In this document: positions 1 through 9,646 of the stretch, one piece after another
Numbering within the stretch: the stretch's first letter is position 1
How the letters are laid out: each line of letters starts with the position of its first letter
Assembly (NCBI RefSeq): GCF_040530035.1
Contig: NZ_JBEWCD010000002.1
Location: forward strand, 992,001-1,056,000
Direction of reading: 5' to 3'
Length of the DNA: 64,000 nt
Source: Roseibium sp. HPY-6
GTDB taxonomy: Bacteria > Pseudomonadota > Alphaproteobacteria > Rhizobiales > Stappiaceae
The notes under the pieces: generated by a model
Database searches by the model: none
What the model saw: only the letters and a program-made list of their open reading frames with translations
Told to the model about the DNA's origin: nothing
Made by a program: the position numbers and the translations under genes

Positions 1-2
1 CT

Positions 3-590
3 TCTGCTGCAATCTACCGCCTTGGTCCGGACGCGATGCAGCCAGGTGTCGGTGATCAGATCCGCAAGGCTGTCGAGAATGGTCTGACTGCAGGGGGGGC
101 AATCCTAATTTTGGCCCATGATCCGGCAACGGAGGAGACGATTACCGTTCTTCAGAAACTGCGGGACGCAAAGGGCGATGAACTCACGGAAGTCTTCACG
201 TCGTCATCAGCTGTCTCTATAGGCCTGATGGCTGATACCGCACTTGCGAAACTGGGTGAAGTTCGCGCAAGGGATAATCTGATCGCAGCTGCCGGATCAG
301 GAGATCTTCCAACAGTTGAATTCCTGTTGTCGGCGTTGCGCGAGATTGACAGTCCCCACGTTATCGAGGCCCTGGCGGCGGTAACGCTCACAGACACCAG
401 GCCGGTGCAGGGCGATGCGCCCTCGGGTGCCGAGACCGGTATGCGCCTTGCCGATCTCGCCGCGACACGGTTTGCGGCGCGTTTCAACCTGGATGCAGAT
501 ATTGACGGCATGGCTGACGAGCGTCTGCCGGATCAGACCATCGAGACGATAAAGGCGGAACTGGAGAATTACATCGCTGCAGCAAAATAG
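3..590 (+). CDS. C-terminal part of an unrecognised protein, cut by the left edge
   Basis: The reading frame is open to the left edge (codons from base 3 read SAAIYRLGPDA before the first ATG at 36), so this is the 3' end of a longer gene rather than a complete 184-residue one. The visible part is hydrophilic and rich in Ala, Leu and Glu, and looks all-helical, with Leu/Ala-spaced stretches that could be HEAT-like helical pairs. No signal peptide, membrane segment or catalytic motif is visible. It ends in AAAK-stop and is convergent with the chemoreceptor gene 58 bp away. I do not recognise the family, and the missing N-terminus may hold the identifying domain. Confidence 0.6.
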   Translation, partial: SAAIYRLGPDAMQPGVGDQIRKAVENGLTAGGAILILAHDPATEETITVLQKLRDAKGDELTEVFTSSSAVSIGLMADTALAKLGEVRARDNLIAAAGSGDLPTVEFLLSALREIDSPHVIEALAAVTLTDTRPVQGDAPSGAETGMRLADLAATRFAARFNLDADIDGMADERLPDQTIETIKAELENYIAAAK

Positions 591-648
591 ACCCGTCTGA
601 GCAATCGCATAAAGTCCCTCATGAGGCGGCAGGTGTCTTCGCGGATGA

Positions 649-2721
649 CTAGGCAACCTGCTTGAGGAAATGGTCGACGGCCTCGTCCAGCTTGATATTC
701 AGGCGGTCGACATCTTCGGAGAGCGAGAGAATTGTCTCGGCTTCCTTGTTGGTTTCTTCAATGCGCGCCGACATTGTTTCGATATTCGTGTCGACGACGC
801 GGCTGCCGTCAGTCGCGACGTCGAGATTGTGCGAGATTTCCTTGGCGGAGTCGCTTTGTGACTGCACGGCTTCTGCGATCGAAGTCGCCAACTCGTTGAC
901 CTGGTCAATCGCACTCGTGACTTGCTTGACTGCTCCCATCATCTCTTTTGAAGAGGCTTGGACATTCGCGATCTGATCTGAAATCTGCCCGGTTGCACTT
1001 GCGGTTTTGACGGCCAGTTGTTTGACCTCCGAGGCAACAACGCCGAACCCTTTGCCAGCTTCGCCAGCTCTTGCCGCTTCGATGGTTGCATTGAGTGCAA
1101 GCAGACTGGTGTGTTCGGAAATCTCGTTGATGAACTCGAGGATTTCGCTGATGTTTGCCGTTGTCGAAATGAACTGATCGATGCCGTTTCCGGTGCTGAC
1201 GGCAAGTTCCGATGCCTGTTCCGCAGTGGCCTTGGTCTTTTGGGTCTGGCTAGTGATTTCGGAAATTGTCAGGGCCAGTTCCTTTGTCGACTGAGCCACA
1301 AGGGAGACATTCTGGGTGGCATCGCTCGAAGCGGTCCGGACAGTGTCAACATACTGATTGGAAGCGCTGGCAACGCGGTCCAGTCGGTCGGCGCTCGACT
1401 TCATTTCATTGGCTTCGGTTTTCAATTCTTCAATGATGGAGGAGATTGAGGTTTTGAAACTCGTGATCTCGGAGGTAATCCTGAGACGATTTTCTTCCTG
1501 GTGCGCCTGCTTGAGTTCGCGGTCCTCCTCCAGGCGCTTTTTCTCCGCAAGGTTCTCAATGAAGACAGACAGAGCCTGGGAGATCTGTTGGATCTCGAAA
1601 AACTTGCTCTCCTTGACGTTGTTTCCTTCAAGAATGCCGGCTGAAACGTTCGAGATTGTTCCCGAAACTTCCTTCAGCGGACGCAGGGCGCGGCCGAAGA
1701 CCAGATAGACGAGACCGCCGGTGACACCAAGAACCGCTGCGGCCATCCACAACAAGAGGGCACACAAGGCATTTACGGGTGCATAGATTTCAGCGGTGTC
1801 CTGCTGGGCGACAAGAAAGAATGAGCCCTCTGAACCCTGCAAGGGTGTCGCGACATAGAAAACATCTTTGCCCTCAAGCCAGGCAACGGACAGGATGCCG
1901 CTTGTGTCCGCAACATTCGTGCCTGAGACGAGCGCGTCTGCGGGATCTGAAGTCGATGCTGCGATCGGCTGCATGTCCTGATCCAACAACGCGATGCGCC
2001 CTGTCTTGCCAAGCATATCAAGGGTGTCGAACTGAGAAGACAATGCCGCAGCATCGAGTGTTCCAACGAAATAGCCTATATGCGAGCCCTCGCTCTCGAT
2101 TTTCGCTGCCAGCATGGCAACAGCCGTACCGTTTTCGGTGTGAACGAAAGGCGTCAGATACCCTTGTGTGTCTATCGCCCCGGCCAAGGCGAGTGCCAGG
2201 TTGCGGCTTTCCTCAAGCGGCGAATCCGCGGTGACGGAAGAGCCGAAGGCATCACCCTTGTGCACGGAGTAGTAGACAAAACCCTCCGGCGACAGCAGCG
2301 CTATGTCCTGATAGACCGACTGCTCGAGATAGTCCTTGATGAGGCTATGATGCGCTTCGTGCATGAATTCGAAGATTTCGATTCCATCGCCCATAACGAT
2401 CTCGCTGCGATCGCCATCGGCTTTGAGAAAAATGTCCTTGACCGTAGCCGGGTCGCTTGAGTCCCACCCTGACGCGAAGTCGATGGTCGCCTTTTCAAAC
2501 TGTGTTGTACCCGCCTGGTAAACAATTTCGTCTTGAGCGGCTTTCAGAACGTTTGCGGCTTTTTCTGCGTTGGCCGTCGCGATCTGTTGCATCAATATTT
2601 CAGATCTCTGGCGGTATTCCGCTTTGATATTCAAGATCGAAAGCAACAGGAACACACCGATTGCCAGGCCTGCACATGCGATTGCCGTTGCAGGCAAAAA
2701 GTTTGACAGTCTAATCTTCAT
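649..2721 (-). CDS. Methyl-accepting chemotaxis protein (transmembrane chemoreceptor)
   Basis: A 690-residue receptor that senses a ligand outside the cytoplasmic membrane and controls the CheA kinase. An N-terminal membrane helix (about residues 10-32) is followed by a periplasmic region of about 280 residues, probably a Cache-type sensor, a second membrane helix (about 318-345), a HAMP linker, and a long coiled-coil signalling domain. The highly conserved hairpin tip that contacts CheA/CheW is visible as [17 protein letters not shown] (about residues 522-538). The C-terminus ends HFLKQVA and lacks a CheR-tethering pentapeptide such as NWETF. No che genes lie nearby, so it is probably an orphan receptor feeding a cluster elsewhere. 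The ligand cannot be told from sequence. Confidence 0.93.
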   Translation of the reverse strand: MKIRLSNFLPATAIACAGLAIGVFLLLSILNIKAEYRQRSEILMQQIATANAEKAANVLKAAQDEIVYQAGTTQFEKATIDFASGWDSSDPATVKDIFLKADGDRSEIVMGDGIEIFEFMHEAHHSLIKDYLEQSVYQDIALLSPEGFVYYSVHKGDAFGSSVTADSPLEESRNLALALAGAIDTQGYLTPFVHTENGTAVAMLAAKIESEGSHIGYFVGTLDAAALSSQFDTLDMLGKTGRIALLDQDMQPIAASTSDPADALVSGTNVADTSGILSVAWLEGKDVFYVATPLQGSEGSFFLVAQQDTAEIYAPVNALCALLLWMAAAVLGVTGGLVYLVFGRALRPLKEVSGTISNVSAGILEGNNVKESKFFEIQQISQALSVFIENLAEKKRLEEDRELKQAHQEENRLRITSEITSFKTSISSIIEELKTEANEMKSSADRLDRVASASNQYVDTVRTASSDATQNVSLVAQSTKELALTISEITSQTQKTKATAEQASELAVSTGNGIDQFISTTANISEILEFINEISEHTSLLALNATIEAARAGEAGKGFGVVASEVKQLAVKTASATGQISDQIANVQASSKEMMGAVKQVTSAIDQVNELATSIAEAVQSQSDSAKEISHNLDVATDGSRVVDTNIETMSARIEETNKEAETILSLSEDVDRLNIKLDEAVDHFLKQVA

Positions 2722-3196
2722 TCTAGCTCAACTGTGCTGAAGTCACCGAAAGCTTTCCGTTCTTTAGAAAAAGACCGATTTTTTCAGTTTTAATTGAATT
2801 AAAACAGTAATTTCACAGGGTGAATATTGCGTTAACGGTCTGTAGCAACCTGAAGTTACCCTCGGTCGATTTGAGCATTCTTGATTTGCGGGTCGTTGGT
2901 CCTGCAATTTGATTTGCAAAAGCCCTTAAGGTGGTTTGTTGATCAGCGCGAGTGGCGGCGATGCAACCAACTCGCGAGGATAGGTTTTGTTTTGCCAAAC
3001 CAAAATGGGGCGTGTTCAGATCTGTTGACAATGAACCGATAGCCGCAGAGCGCGAGCAATAACAAAAACAGTGATCACCGTGCGGGTTCTAAGATGGTAT
3101 CCAGTCACTTGAACTGGCGTCGGACTGCGACACTTCCGAAAGGGAAGGCACACGAAATGGCGCTCCATCCGGAAGGAGGATGAAAGGCTGGCAGCA
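2722..3196. other. Divergent intergenic region between chemoreceptor and asmA-like gene
   Basis: This 475-bp stretch has no convincing gene; the short frames in it have no ribosome-binding site and atypical composition. It must hold the divergent promoters of the chemoreceptor (leftward) and the AsmA-like gene (rightward). The first 100 bp are AT-rich, with a TTTTTCAGTTTTAATTG stretch just upstream of the chemoreceptor start. A TTGACA hexamer at 3025-3030 could be a -35 element for the rightward gene. No strong hairpin or riboswitch-like fold was seen. Confidence 0.5.
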
Positions 3197-5860
3197 GTGG
3201 ACAATGCGGAGCAAAAACCATCGCGCGGATCTGCAAGACTTTTGCGCCGTTTAGCGATCGGTCTGATCGGGCTCGTTTTCGCAGGGCTTGCGTTTGCCTA
3301 TTCGCTGGCGACGCTGGATCTCTATGCTTCGGTGCGCCAGGAGCAGGCCGCTCAGATCCTGAGCCGTGTCCTGGGTCGGACGGTGGAAGTGCGCGGTCCG
3401 GTAATCCTGACCCCTGGCCTGAGATTGGGCGTGAGGATTGAGGATTCCTATATCGAGCGCTCCTCGGGCGGGGGAGGAGACAAGGCGCGCGTCTTCGAGA
3501 CCGTCGAGTTCAACGCGCCTTACAGCCTTTTGCGCGGCCAGGTATCCGGCATTCGGGACTTTCACATGAGCGGAGCAGAGATTGAGTATCGCCCGGGTGG
3601 ACAAAGTCAGAAGTCATCCGCTTTCGAGCTGCCGTCTACGCTTATCAACAGTCCGGTCCTGGACAACATGGAGTTGACGGATGTCGTGTTCCGCTTTGTC
3701 GATGAAGCTGACGGCTGGGACGAAACTTTTGCGATCAACACGCTGAGGCTGACCACCGGAAGCAGCGCAAAGTCGACCGGGATCGAATTCGATGCCTCCG
3801 TGAACGGAACCCGGTTGACGGCAGCAGGTGAGGTGCCTTCTTCGACGGTCGCAACGCGGGAAAAGTCCGGTCCGTTCGATCTGACAATCTCGTTTCCTGG
3901 CCTGGAAACAAGTTTGAACGGAACCGTCGATACGTCGCAAACAATTGCACGTATCGAGGGTGATCTGAGCGCAAACTCGCAGTCCATAACGGAACTGCTC
4001 GCCTCGCTTGGCCTGGAAAGTGCGGTCGAAGGTACTGCCACCTCGAGCTGGTCTTTTGCCGGGCCTGTCGACAGTCTCGATGTGACGGCTCTTAAACTCG
4101 ACTACGAGGGTGAAAATGACGATCGGGTCACGGTGACGGGTGCGCTCTCCGACCTCTTCCGGCAGACGCTGATAGACGTGAATTTTAAAACGGTGCTTGC
4201 ACCCCTCAAGCAGGAGCCGACCGGATCGTTTGCCGTCAACGTAAAAGAAATCGAAGGACATGTAAGCGGCCCGCTCAGGGCCCTGTCAGTCGACCAGACA
4301 AGCATCACAACGAACGCTGTTCTTCTGGAGTTCGATGAGATCGGGCCGATCACGGTCGGCAGAGTCATCAAGAGCGCGGATGACAAGGTCGGGCTGAAAG
4401 AGGTCACTATTCTCGATGGACCTGACGACGCGCCGTATCTCACAATGACCGGCGAGGTAGGGGATATCCTCGCGTTTTCCGGCGCAAGCTTCACAGGCTC
4501 CTACCGGTTTCCAACCGCCATTTTGCTGAACCGGCCTGCAACAGATGCTCCGGAGCTCGGATATGTGAAAGGCAAGGTTTCGCTGAACGAAGCGTCGGGC
4601 TCGTTCGGGCTTGAAGAGTTGAGCGGAGACGTCGAGGAGACTGAGCTGCTCGATTTGAATTTCGATCTCGCAATTCCTGAGTTTCGCGTGGTCGAGGAGC
4701 TGGATTTTGCGACCAACCTTACGATTCCCAAGCCTGCGAAAGTTCTTGCCGCTCTTGGGGTAAAAACAGAGAAGGCGTTTCCTGCCATCAGTTTTTCAGG
4801 ATCCAGCGGTCTTGCGCCGGAGGGTGCGAAGCTCAAAGGCAAGTTGAGCGCTGGCGCGACCGATATCACAACCGATCTCAAGTTGGAGAGCGACGATGAC
4901 GGGTCGAGCTGGATGGTGGTCGGAACAATCTCATCGGATGAGATGGATTTCACGGATCTGTCTGATCTCGTGGATTTTGCAAAGCTCGGTGCGACTGGTC
5001 TGGAAAACGACAACGATATCGAACTGACAAAGGAGTTCGAGGCTGCCTTGCGGGCCGATATCGCCTTGAACGTGAAGAAAATTGTCTCCGGAAACAAACA
5101 CGCCGGCAATCTCACGGGCGCCTTGAAATACGATGACGACAAGGTGCGGCTGGCCGGGTTCAAGCTCGACTTCATTGGCGGCACCGTGAAAGGTGACTTC
5201 GGCATCAGTCTTGGCTCCGAAAACCGGCCCGCCACCGCAAATGGCCGCATGGAAAAGTTTCCGCTCAAGAGCCTCATGAGTGAATTTGGGCTGACAGCGC
5301 CGATCTCCAGTACGGTTTACGCCAGCTTTGACGTCAGAGGCAGTGCCGTCTCAGAGACAGCTTTTCTGAGATCGCTTTCCGGCAATGTAACGGCCTCGCT
5401 CTGGGGTGGGACGCTGCCGAACCGGCTCATCGACCTGACCGGACTGAATGTCTTTACCTGGTTGGTGACCAGCAACAAGGAGCATACAAGCAAGCTCGTC
5501 TGCGCGGTGCTTCCGCTGCATTTCAAGAACGGTGTTGCAACGTCCAGGCAAATGATCGTTGAAACCGAGAATGTTCAGATCGTCGGTGCGGGCAGTGTCA
5601 ATCTGAGGTCCGGGGCGCTGGACTTGTCCTTCGCTCCCCGCGCCAAGCGCAAACAGCTGGTCGAGATCGTATCCCCCTTCGAGATCCATGGCACGCTGGG
5701 GAAACCGGACGTGACCGTAAAGGACGCAGGTCCGGGCCGCGCCATCGGCGAGGTCGTATCCCTGCCGCTCAATCTTGTCAGCCACCTGTTTCGCGGATCA
5801 GGACCGATTGACGAAAAGGCTCGGCCCTGTACCTTGCCGAAAAATTCCGGACCCAAGTAA
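3197..5860 (+). CDS. AsmA-family membrane-anchored protein
   Basis: An 887-residue AsmA-like protein. Members of the family (AsmA, TamB, YhdP) are anchored in the inner membrane, span the periplasm, and are linked to lipid transport and outer-membrane homeostasis. A basic N-terminus (RLLRRLAIGLIGLVFAGLAF) gives one membrane helix, followed by a long region of alternating beta-type segments. The C-terminal AsmA-type domain has the typical pattern in which a region like GGTVKGDFGISL leads to a 'FPLKSLMSEFG' segment and a terminal GAGSVNLRSGALDLSFAPRAK motif. The start is GTG at 3197; an AAGGAGGA at 3173-3180 lies 16 bases upstream, a little far, so the start is uncertain by a few codons. It stands alone and is convergent with the AraC-type gene. 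Confidence 0.85.
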   Translation: MDNAEQKPSRGSARLLRRLAIGLIGLVFAGLAFAYSLATLDLYASVRQEQAAQILSRVLGRTVEVRGPVILTPGLRLGVRIEDSYIERSSGGGGDKARVFETVEFNAPYSLLRGQVSGIRDFHMSGAEIEYRPGGQSQKSSAFELPSTLINSPVLDNMELTDVVFRFVDEADGWDETFAINTLRLTTGSSAKSTGIEFDASVNGTRLTAAGEVPSSTVATREKSGPFDLTISFPGLETSLNGTVDTSQTIARIEGDLSANSQSITELLASLGLESAVEGTATSSWSFAGPVDSLDVTALKLDYEGENDDRVTVTGALSDLFRQTLIDVNFKTVLAPLKQEPTGSFAVNVKEIEGHVSGPLRALSVDQTSITTNAVLLEFDEIGPITVGRVIKSADDKVGLKEVTILDGPDDAPYLTMTGEVGDILAFSGASFTGSYRFPTAILLNRPATDAPELGYVKGKVSLNEASGSFGLEELSGDVEETELLDLNFDLAIPEFRVVEELDFATNLTIPKPAKVLAALGVKTEKAFPAISFSGSSGLAPEGAKLKGKLSAGATDITTDLKLESDDDGSSWMVVGTISSDEMDFTDLSDLVDFAKLGATGLENDNDIELTKEFEAALRADIALNVKKIVSGNKHAGNLTGALKYDDDKVRLAGFKLDFIGGTVKGDFGISLGSENRPATANGRMEKFPLKSLMSEFGLTAPISSTVYASFDVRGSAVSETAFLRSLSGNVTASLWGGTLPNRLIDLTGLNVFTWLVTSNKEHTSKLVCAVLPLHFKNGVATSRQMIVETENVQIVGAGSVNLRSGALDLSFAPRAKRKQLVEIVSPFEIHGTLGKPDVTVKDAGPGRAIGEVVSLPLNLVSHLFRGSGPIDEKARPCTLPKNSGPK

Positions 5861-5925
5861 GCCGTGTTAGGTCTGCGATGCTTTGAACTGCCCCGGTATT
5901 CTGTGCCTGCGACCGATTGATGTAC

Positions 5926-6951
5926 CTAGCCCGCATTCAAGCGGCGGACTTCCGAGGCACGCGCACCTGGTGTGACGCCGAACCAGCGCTTATAGGCGCG
6001 AATGAAGGCCGGCGAATCCGAATAGCCGAGCAGATAGGCAATCTCAGGAAGGGAGAGGTCGCTTTTTTTCAGGTACTCCTCGGAGAGGTTCTGCCGTACA
6101 TCCTCAAGGACTTCCGAAAACGTGGTCCCTTCGTCGCCGAGCCGCCGTGCGAAGGTGCGCTCCGTCATACCCAGTTTGCCTGCGACGACACTTGCCGAGC
6201 TCTGGCCTTTTGACAGACCGTCGATAACGTGAAACTCGACATTGGACAAAAAGGACTTCGGCGCCGCGCGCCGCTCTTCAAGCATCCTGTCCGCGACATT
6301 TGACATGAGGGCGAGCAGATCCTGGTCCGCGTGGACAAGCGGCGTTTCCAGGTCTGCCGCGTGAAACACCATCCCGTGCATGTCGCTGCCGAAGAAAATC
6401 GGGCACCCGAAAAAGAGCTTCATTTCCGCGGGTGCCTCAGTGCGCTGGTGATGAAAATGGACTTCCACCGGTCGCAGGATCCTTCCGGTGCCATACCGAT
6501 AGTTCGACAGGATGGCTGCCATCCCCGCCTCGTTGGCCTGCCGTTTGAAATAAGAGCTCCGGTCGACCCCCTCATAGAACAGTTTCGCAGTCGTTCCGGT
6601 TTTTGTCAGCGAAAGACGATAACTGTCGACGAAGATATTGACGTACTTGACGTGGTTCAGGATGGCCTGTTCCAGCGTTGCTGCCGACAGGCCAAGATAG
6701 GCGATTACGCCGAATGTGCCGGTGGGCGTCGCCTTGCCGACCTCGAAACCAAACAGGTCGTCGTTCAGATACTTTGCTGCCTGTTCAAAAAAGGCATCGG
6801 ACTTTTTGAGTGGTATGCGCCCTTCGAACCCTTGCAGGTCTTCTGGTGTGAGACCCGACGCCTTAAGAGCGTTTGCGTGATCTTCACCACGGCTCGCCAT
6901 CGCCTTGATGGCGGCCTTGATCAATGCGGCATCGACTTCGGCTTCGCTCAA
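5926..6951 (-). CDS. AraC-family transcriptional regulator (OruR/ArgR-like architecture)
   Basis: A 341-residue regulator. The N-terminal two thirds resemble the arabinose-binding-type sensor domain of OruR-like regulators. The C-terminal 100 residues are a double helix-turn-helix AraC domain, with the second helix-turn-helix visible as LPEIAYLLGYSDSPAFIRAYKRWFGVTP. An upstream GTG (6981) is possible, but a TTG at 6951 has a near-perfect Shine-Dalgarno (GGGGGAGG, 6964-6957) five bases away, so I place the start there. No metabolic operon is adjacent on its strand; its target could be itself or the divergent small-RNA region. The ligand is unknown. Confidence 0.85.
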   Translation of the reverse strand: MSEAEVDAALIKAAIKAMASRGEDHANALKASGLTPEDLQGFEGRIPLKKSDAFFEQAAKYLNDDLFGFEVGKATPTGTFGVIAYLGLSAATLEQAILNHVKYVNIFVDSYRLSLTKTGTTAKLFYEGVDRSSYFKRQANEAGMAAILSNYRYGTGRILRPVEVHFHHQRTEAPAEMKLFFGCPIFFGSDMHGMVFHAADLETPLVHADQDLLALMSNVADRMLEERRAAPKSFLSNVEFHVIDGLSKGQSSASVVAGKLGMTERTFARRLGDEGTTFSEVLEDVRQNLSEEYLKKSDLSLPEIAYLLGYSDSPAFIRAYKRWFGVTPGARASEVRRLNAG

Positions 6952-7071
6952 GATGACCTCCCCCGGACAAATTGGCACCAAATGACAGCATATTGGCTGT
7001 TGCGGACAATCGGAAGCTTCATTGCATGCCTAAATAAAGATCGAACGGACGGACACGAAAACAAAAAAGCA

Positions 7072-7246
7072 ATTCCGCGCGATGGTCCCGTCGAACAACA
7101 ACAAAAGTCATCGCGGAATAACGTCAAACTACAGGCTACCGATCGTTCGTCACGTCCCGTGCCCCCCACCGACTGTGACATGCGTGCTGTGGTTCCCGGC
7201 CACGGCGTATCGGCAGCCTTTTGACCGCGCTTCGGCGCGGTTTTTT
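7072..7246 (+). ncRNA. Candidate structured small RNA ending in a strong terminator
   Basis: The gap between the divergent AraC-type gene and the methyltransferase holds three local hairpins in a row on the + strand. Hairpin 1 pairs 7072-7078 with 7113-7119 and 7081-7084 with 7109-7112 (11 bp, one 2-nt bulge, A-rich 24-nt loop). Hairpin 2 pairs 7186-7192 with 7200-7206 (7 bp, one G-U). Hairpin 3 is a textbook intrinsic terminator at 7225-7246. The next gene starts 110 bp beyond it, so a transcript ending here must come from an unannotated small RNA, or a very short gene. The 5' end is not known; 7072 marks only the first hairpin. I could not match it to 6S, SRP, RNase P or tmRNA. Confidence 0.4.
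7225..7246 (+). terminator. Intrinsic terminator, GC stem with UUCG tetraloop
   Basis: CCGCGC-TTCG-GCGCGG followed directly by six T residues: a 6-bp all-GC stem closed by the very stable UUCG tetraloop. No complete + strand gene lies immediately upstream, which is the main reason to suspect a small RNA here. Confidence 0.85.
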
Positions 7247-7355
7247 GTTTTTGGACTGCGAGAGGCACAGCTGGCACCTGTGGTGTCTGACCAAGTGGTT
7301 GCGTTTCTTGCCGCGTGTCATACCTGGTTCGCAGTTGACTGATACGACCTCGAGC

Positions 7356-8147
7356 ATGTCCTGTGATCTCTCAATACCCGACCGCTTTGACAACGTGGTT
7401 GAGATGTATTCCGCTTTTCGAACGCGCTACGCTCCGGACCTGATCGACTGGCTGTTGGCCGAAACGCAGACAGGCAAGGTGGCGCACGTTCTGGACCTGG
7501 GCTGTGGGCCGGGCTTTATCGCCAACGCGCTCGGGTCAAGGGTCGCTCGCGTCACCGGTGTCGATCCAAGTGCGTCGATGCTTGCAGCGGCAGAGGCGGA
7601 AGCGCCGGACAACGTGACCTATGTCGAGGGATCTTCCGAGGATCTCTCTATTGTGGAAGGACCAATTGATCTGGTGACGATGGGCCGGTCCTTTCACTGG
7701 ATGGACCGCCCTGCAACACTGAGAGATCTGGATACGCTGGTTGCGCAAAACGGGGCACTAGCCTTTCTGGACGACAAACCGATAAAAGCGCCGAAAAATC
7801 GCTGGTGGTGGGCGATTCAGGAGGTTGGAAAGGCGCATGCCAGGCCGGATCCGACCAGCCTCCATCGGATGACCGATGCCTGGGAACCGCATGAAACGGT
7901 GTTGCTCGCATCACCTTTCAGCGACTTGCGGCGAATATCTGTCTTGGCCAGGCACAGCTGGACCTATGACAGTCTGCTGGGTCACTTTCTGTCGCGCTCC
8001 GCTTGCACGCCCGAAGTGTTGGGCTCAAAGGGTCTGGCCGCGTTTGAGGCCGCCTTGAAAGACGCCTTGTCGCCTTTCGGGAAAGGACCTTTCGAGACGC
8101 TGAACGATCACGTCGCCCTCATTGCTCGGCGGCCCGGCCACCGTTAA
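7356..8147 (+). CDS. Class I SAM-dependent methyltransferase
   Basis: A 263-residue methyltransferase of the UbiE/type-11 fold. Motif I, the SAM-binding glycine loop, is VLDLGCGPGFIANALG near residue 40, followed by an acidic residue at the end of the second strand (VTGVDPSASML) and a post-motif 'VEGSSEDL'. After it comes TMGRSFHWMDRPATL, typical of this subgroup where a WMD/HW element sits by the active site. The reading frame extends upstream to 7221 but runs through the terminator; ATG 7356 gives a protein that begins just before the family core. The substrate is not predictable: relatives methylate quinones, small metabolites or remain unassigned. It seems to be a single-gene unit. Confidence 0.85.
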   Translation: MSCDLSIPDRFDNVVEMYSAFRTRYAPDLIDWLLAETQTGKVAHVLDLGCGPGFIANALGSRVARVTGVDPSASMLAAAEAEAPDNVTYVEGSSEDLSIVEGPIDLVTMGRSFHWMDRPATLRDLDTLVAQNGALAFLDDKPIKAPKNRWWWAIQEVGKAHARPDPTSLHRMTDAWEPHETVLLASPFSDLRRISVLARHSWTYDSLLGHFLSRSACTPEVLGSKGLAAFEAALKDALSPFGKGPFETLNDHVALIARRPGHR

Positions 8148-8293
8148 ACGGATCGCGGCATCTGAGCGTTCCACGTCTTGTCAAACGCCATTGTATACGC
8201 CGGTTGAAATGGTTAGCTTGCATCTGAATGCCGCCTTGCGACTAAGACGCCAGGCTGGCTTGCCTATTCTCTTCACTTTAAAAGAGGCGTTTC

Positions 8294-9646
8294 ATGGCGC
8301 AGTTGCCGAATTCACTCGAAGCCCGCGATATCGCTGTTCAACTTCACTCCTATGCGGATGCCCGCCGCCAGGAGGACACCGGGTCTCTCGTCATTGAGAA
8401 GGGGGACGGGATCTATGTCGAGGACATCAACGGCAAGCGCTATATCGAAGGTATGGCGGGCCTTTGGAGTGTGGCCGTCGGTTTTGGTGAAAAACGGCTG
8501 GTGGACGCGGCGGCGCGCCAGATGGAGAAGCTGCCCTACTATCACACCTTCACGTACAAAACCCACGGACCATCGATCGAACTGGCCGAAAAGCTGATCG
8601 AGATGGCGCCCGTGCCGATGTCGAAAGTGTATTTCACCAACTCCGGTTCGGAAGCTAACGACACGGCGATCAAACTGATCTGGTACCGCTCCAACGCGCT
8701 GGGCCAGCCGGAGCGCAAGAAAATCATTTCCCGCATGCGCGGTTATCATGGCGTCACGGTCGCCTCGGCAAGCCTGACCGGCCTGCCCAACAATCACAAA
8801 TCCTTCGATCTGCCCCTGCCGCAGATCCTGCACACGACAAGCCCGCATTACCGCACCATGAAGAAGGACGGCGAGAGCGAAGCGGACTTTGCAAAGCGGT
8901 GCGCACAGGATCTGGAAGATCTGATCCTGGCCGAAGGTCCGGAGACGATTGCTGCCTTTTTCGCCGAACCCGTCATGGGGGCCGGAGGTGTCGTGGTGCC
9001 ACCTGAGGGATACTGGGAGGCCGTTCAGCCGATCCTCAAGAAATATGGCATCCTGTTCGTGGCCGACGAGGTGATTTGCGGGTTTGGCCGGACCGGCAAC
9101 ATGTTCGGGACGCAGACCTACAATCTGCAGCCGGACATGATGACCCTGTCGAAAGCCCTGTCGTCTTCCTATCAGCCGATTTCAGCGCTTTTGATCAACG
9201 ATACCGTCTATGAACCGATCGCGGACGAGTCTCATCGGATCGGGGTACTCGGGCACGGCTATACGGGCAGTGGACATCCGGTTGCCGCTGCTGTGGCCCT
9301 GGAAAACCTGAAGATCATCGAAGAACGGCAACTGGTTGAACATGTGCGCGACATCGCGCCCACATTCCAGTCCCGCTTGGCGGGTCTTGCCGAAAACCCG
9401 CTTGTTGTTGAAACCCGCGGTATCGGTCTGATCGGCGCGGCGGAATTGCACCATCCGGCGCATTCCGATACGCCCGGCTCTCTCGGTGCGGCCGCGAATG
9501 TGATTTTCCACGAAAACGGCCTGATCTCCCGCGCCATGCTGGACGCCATGGCCTTCTGCCCACCGCTGATCATCAGCGAAAGGCAGGTCAACGAGGTGTT
9601 CGATATCGCGCAGGACAGCCTGAAGAAAGTGGCCGACACCCTATGA
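8294..9646 (+). CDS. Class III PLP aminotransferase (omega-amino acid:pyruvate transaminase type)
   Basis: A 450-residue fold-type I PLP enzyme of the omega-transaminase group, which moves an amino group from beta-/omega-amino acids, diamines or taurine-like amines to pyruvate or a 2-oxoacid. Visible are the phosphate-binding region NSGSEANDTAIKL (residues 116-128), the YHG motif at 151-153, the ADEV aspartate (D258) that pairs with the cofactor nitrogen, and the Schiff-base lysine K287 in TLSKALSSSYQP. The amine donor cannot be named from sequence. The ribosome site AAGAGG precedes ATG 8294. The stop overlaps the anmK start by 4 bp (ATGA), indicating translational coupling. Confidence 0.9.
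   Translation: MAQLPNSLEARDIAVQLHSYADARRQEDTGSLVIEKGDGIYVEDINGKRYIEGMAGLWSVAVGFGEKRLVDAAARQMEKLPYYHTFTYKTHGPSIELAEKLIEMAPVPMSKVYFTNSGSEANDTAIKLIWYRSNALGQPERKKIISRMRGYHGVTVASASLTGLPNNHKSFDLPLPQILHTTSPHYRTMKKDGESEADFAKRCAQDLEDLILAEGPETIAAFFAEPVMGAGGVVVPPEGYWEAVQPILKKYGILFVADEVICGFGRTGNMFGTQTYNLQPDMMTLSKALSSSYQPISALLINDTVYEPIADESHRIGVLGHGYTGSGHPVAAAVALENLKIIEERQLVEHVRDIAPTFQSRLAGLAENPLVVETRGIGLIGAAELHHPAHSDTPGSLGAAANVIFHENGLISRAMLDAMAFCPPLIISERQVNEVFDIAQDSLKKVADTL

Noticed and set aside
6331-7224. 297-codon frame opposite the AraC-type gene, ending just before the terminator at 7225
   Set aside because: It was tempting because the terminator follows its stop directly. Most of it is antisense to a certain gene and no family pattern is visible; a short protein from the last part cannot be excluded, but the RNA hairpins explain the region better.
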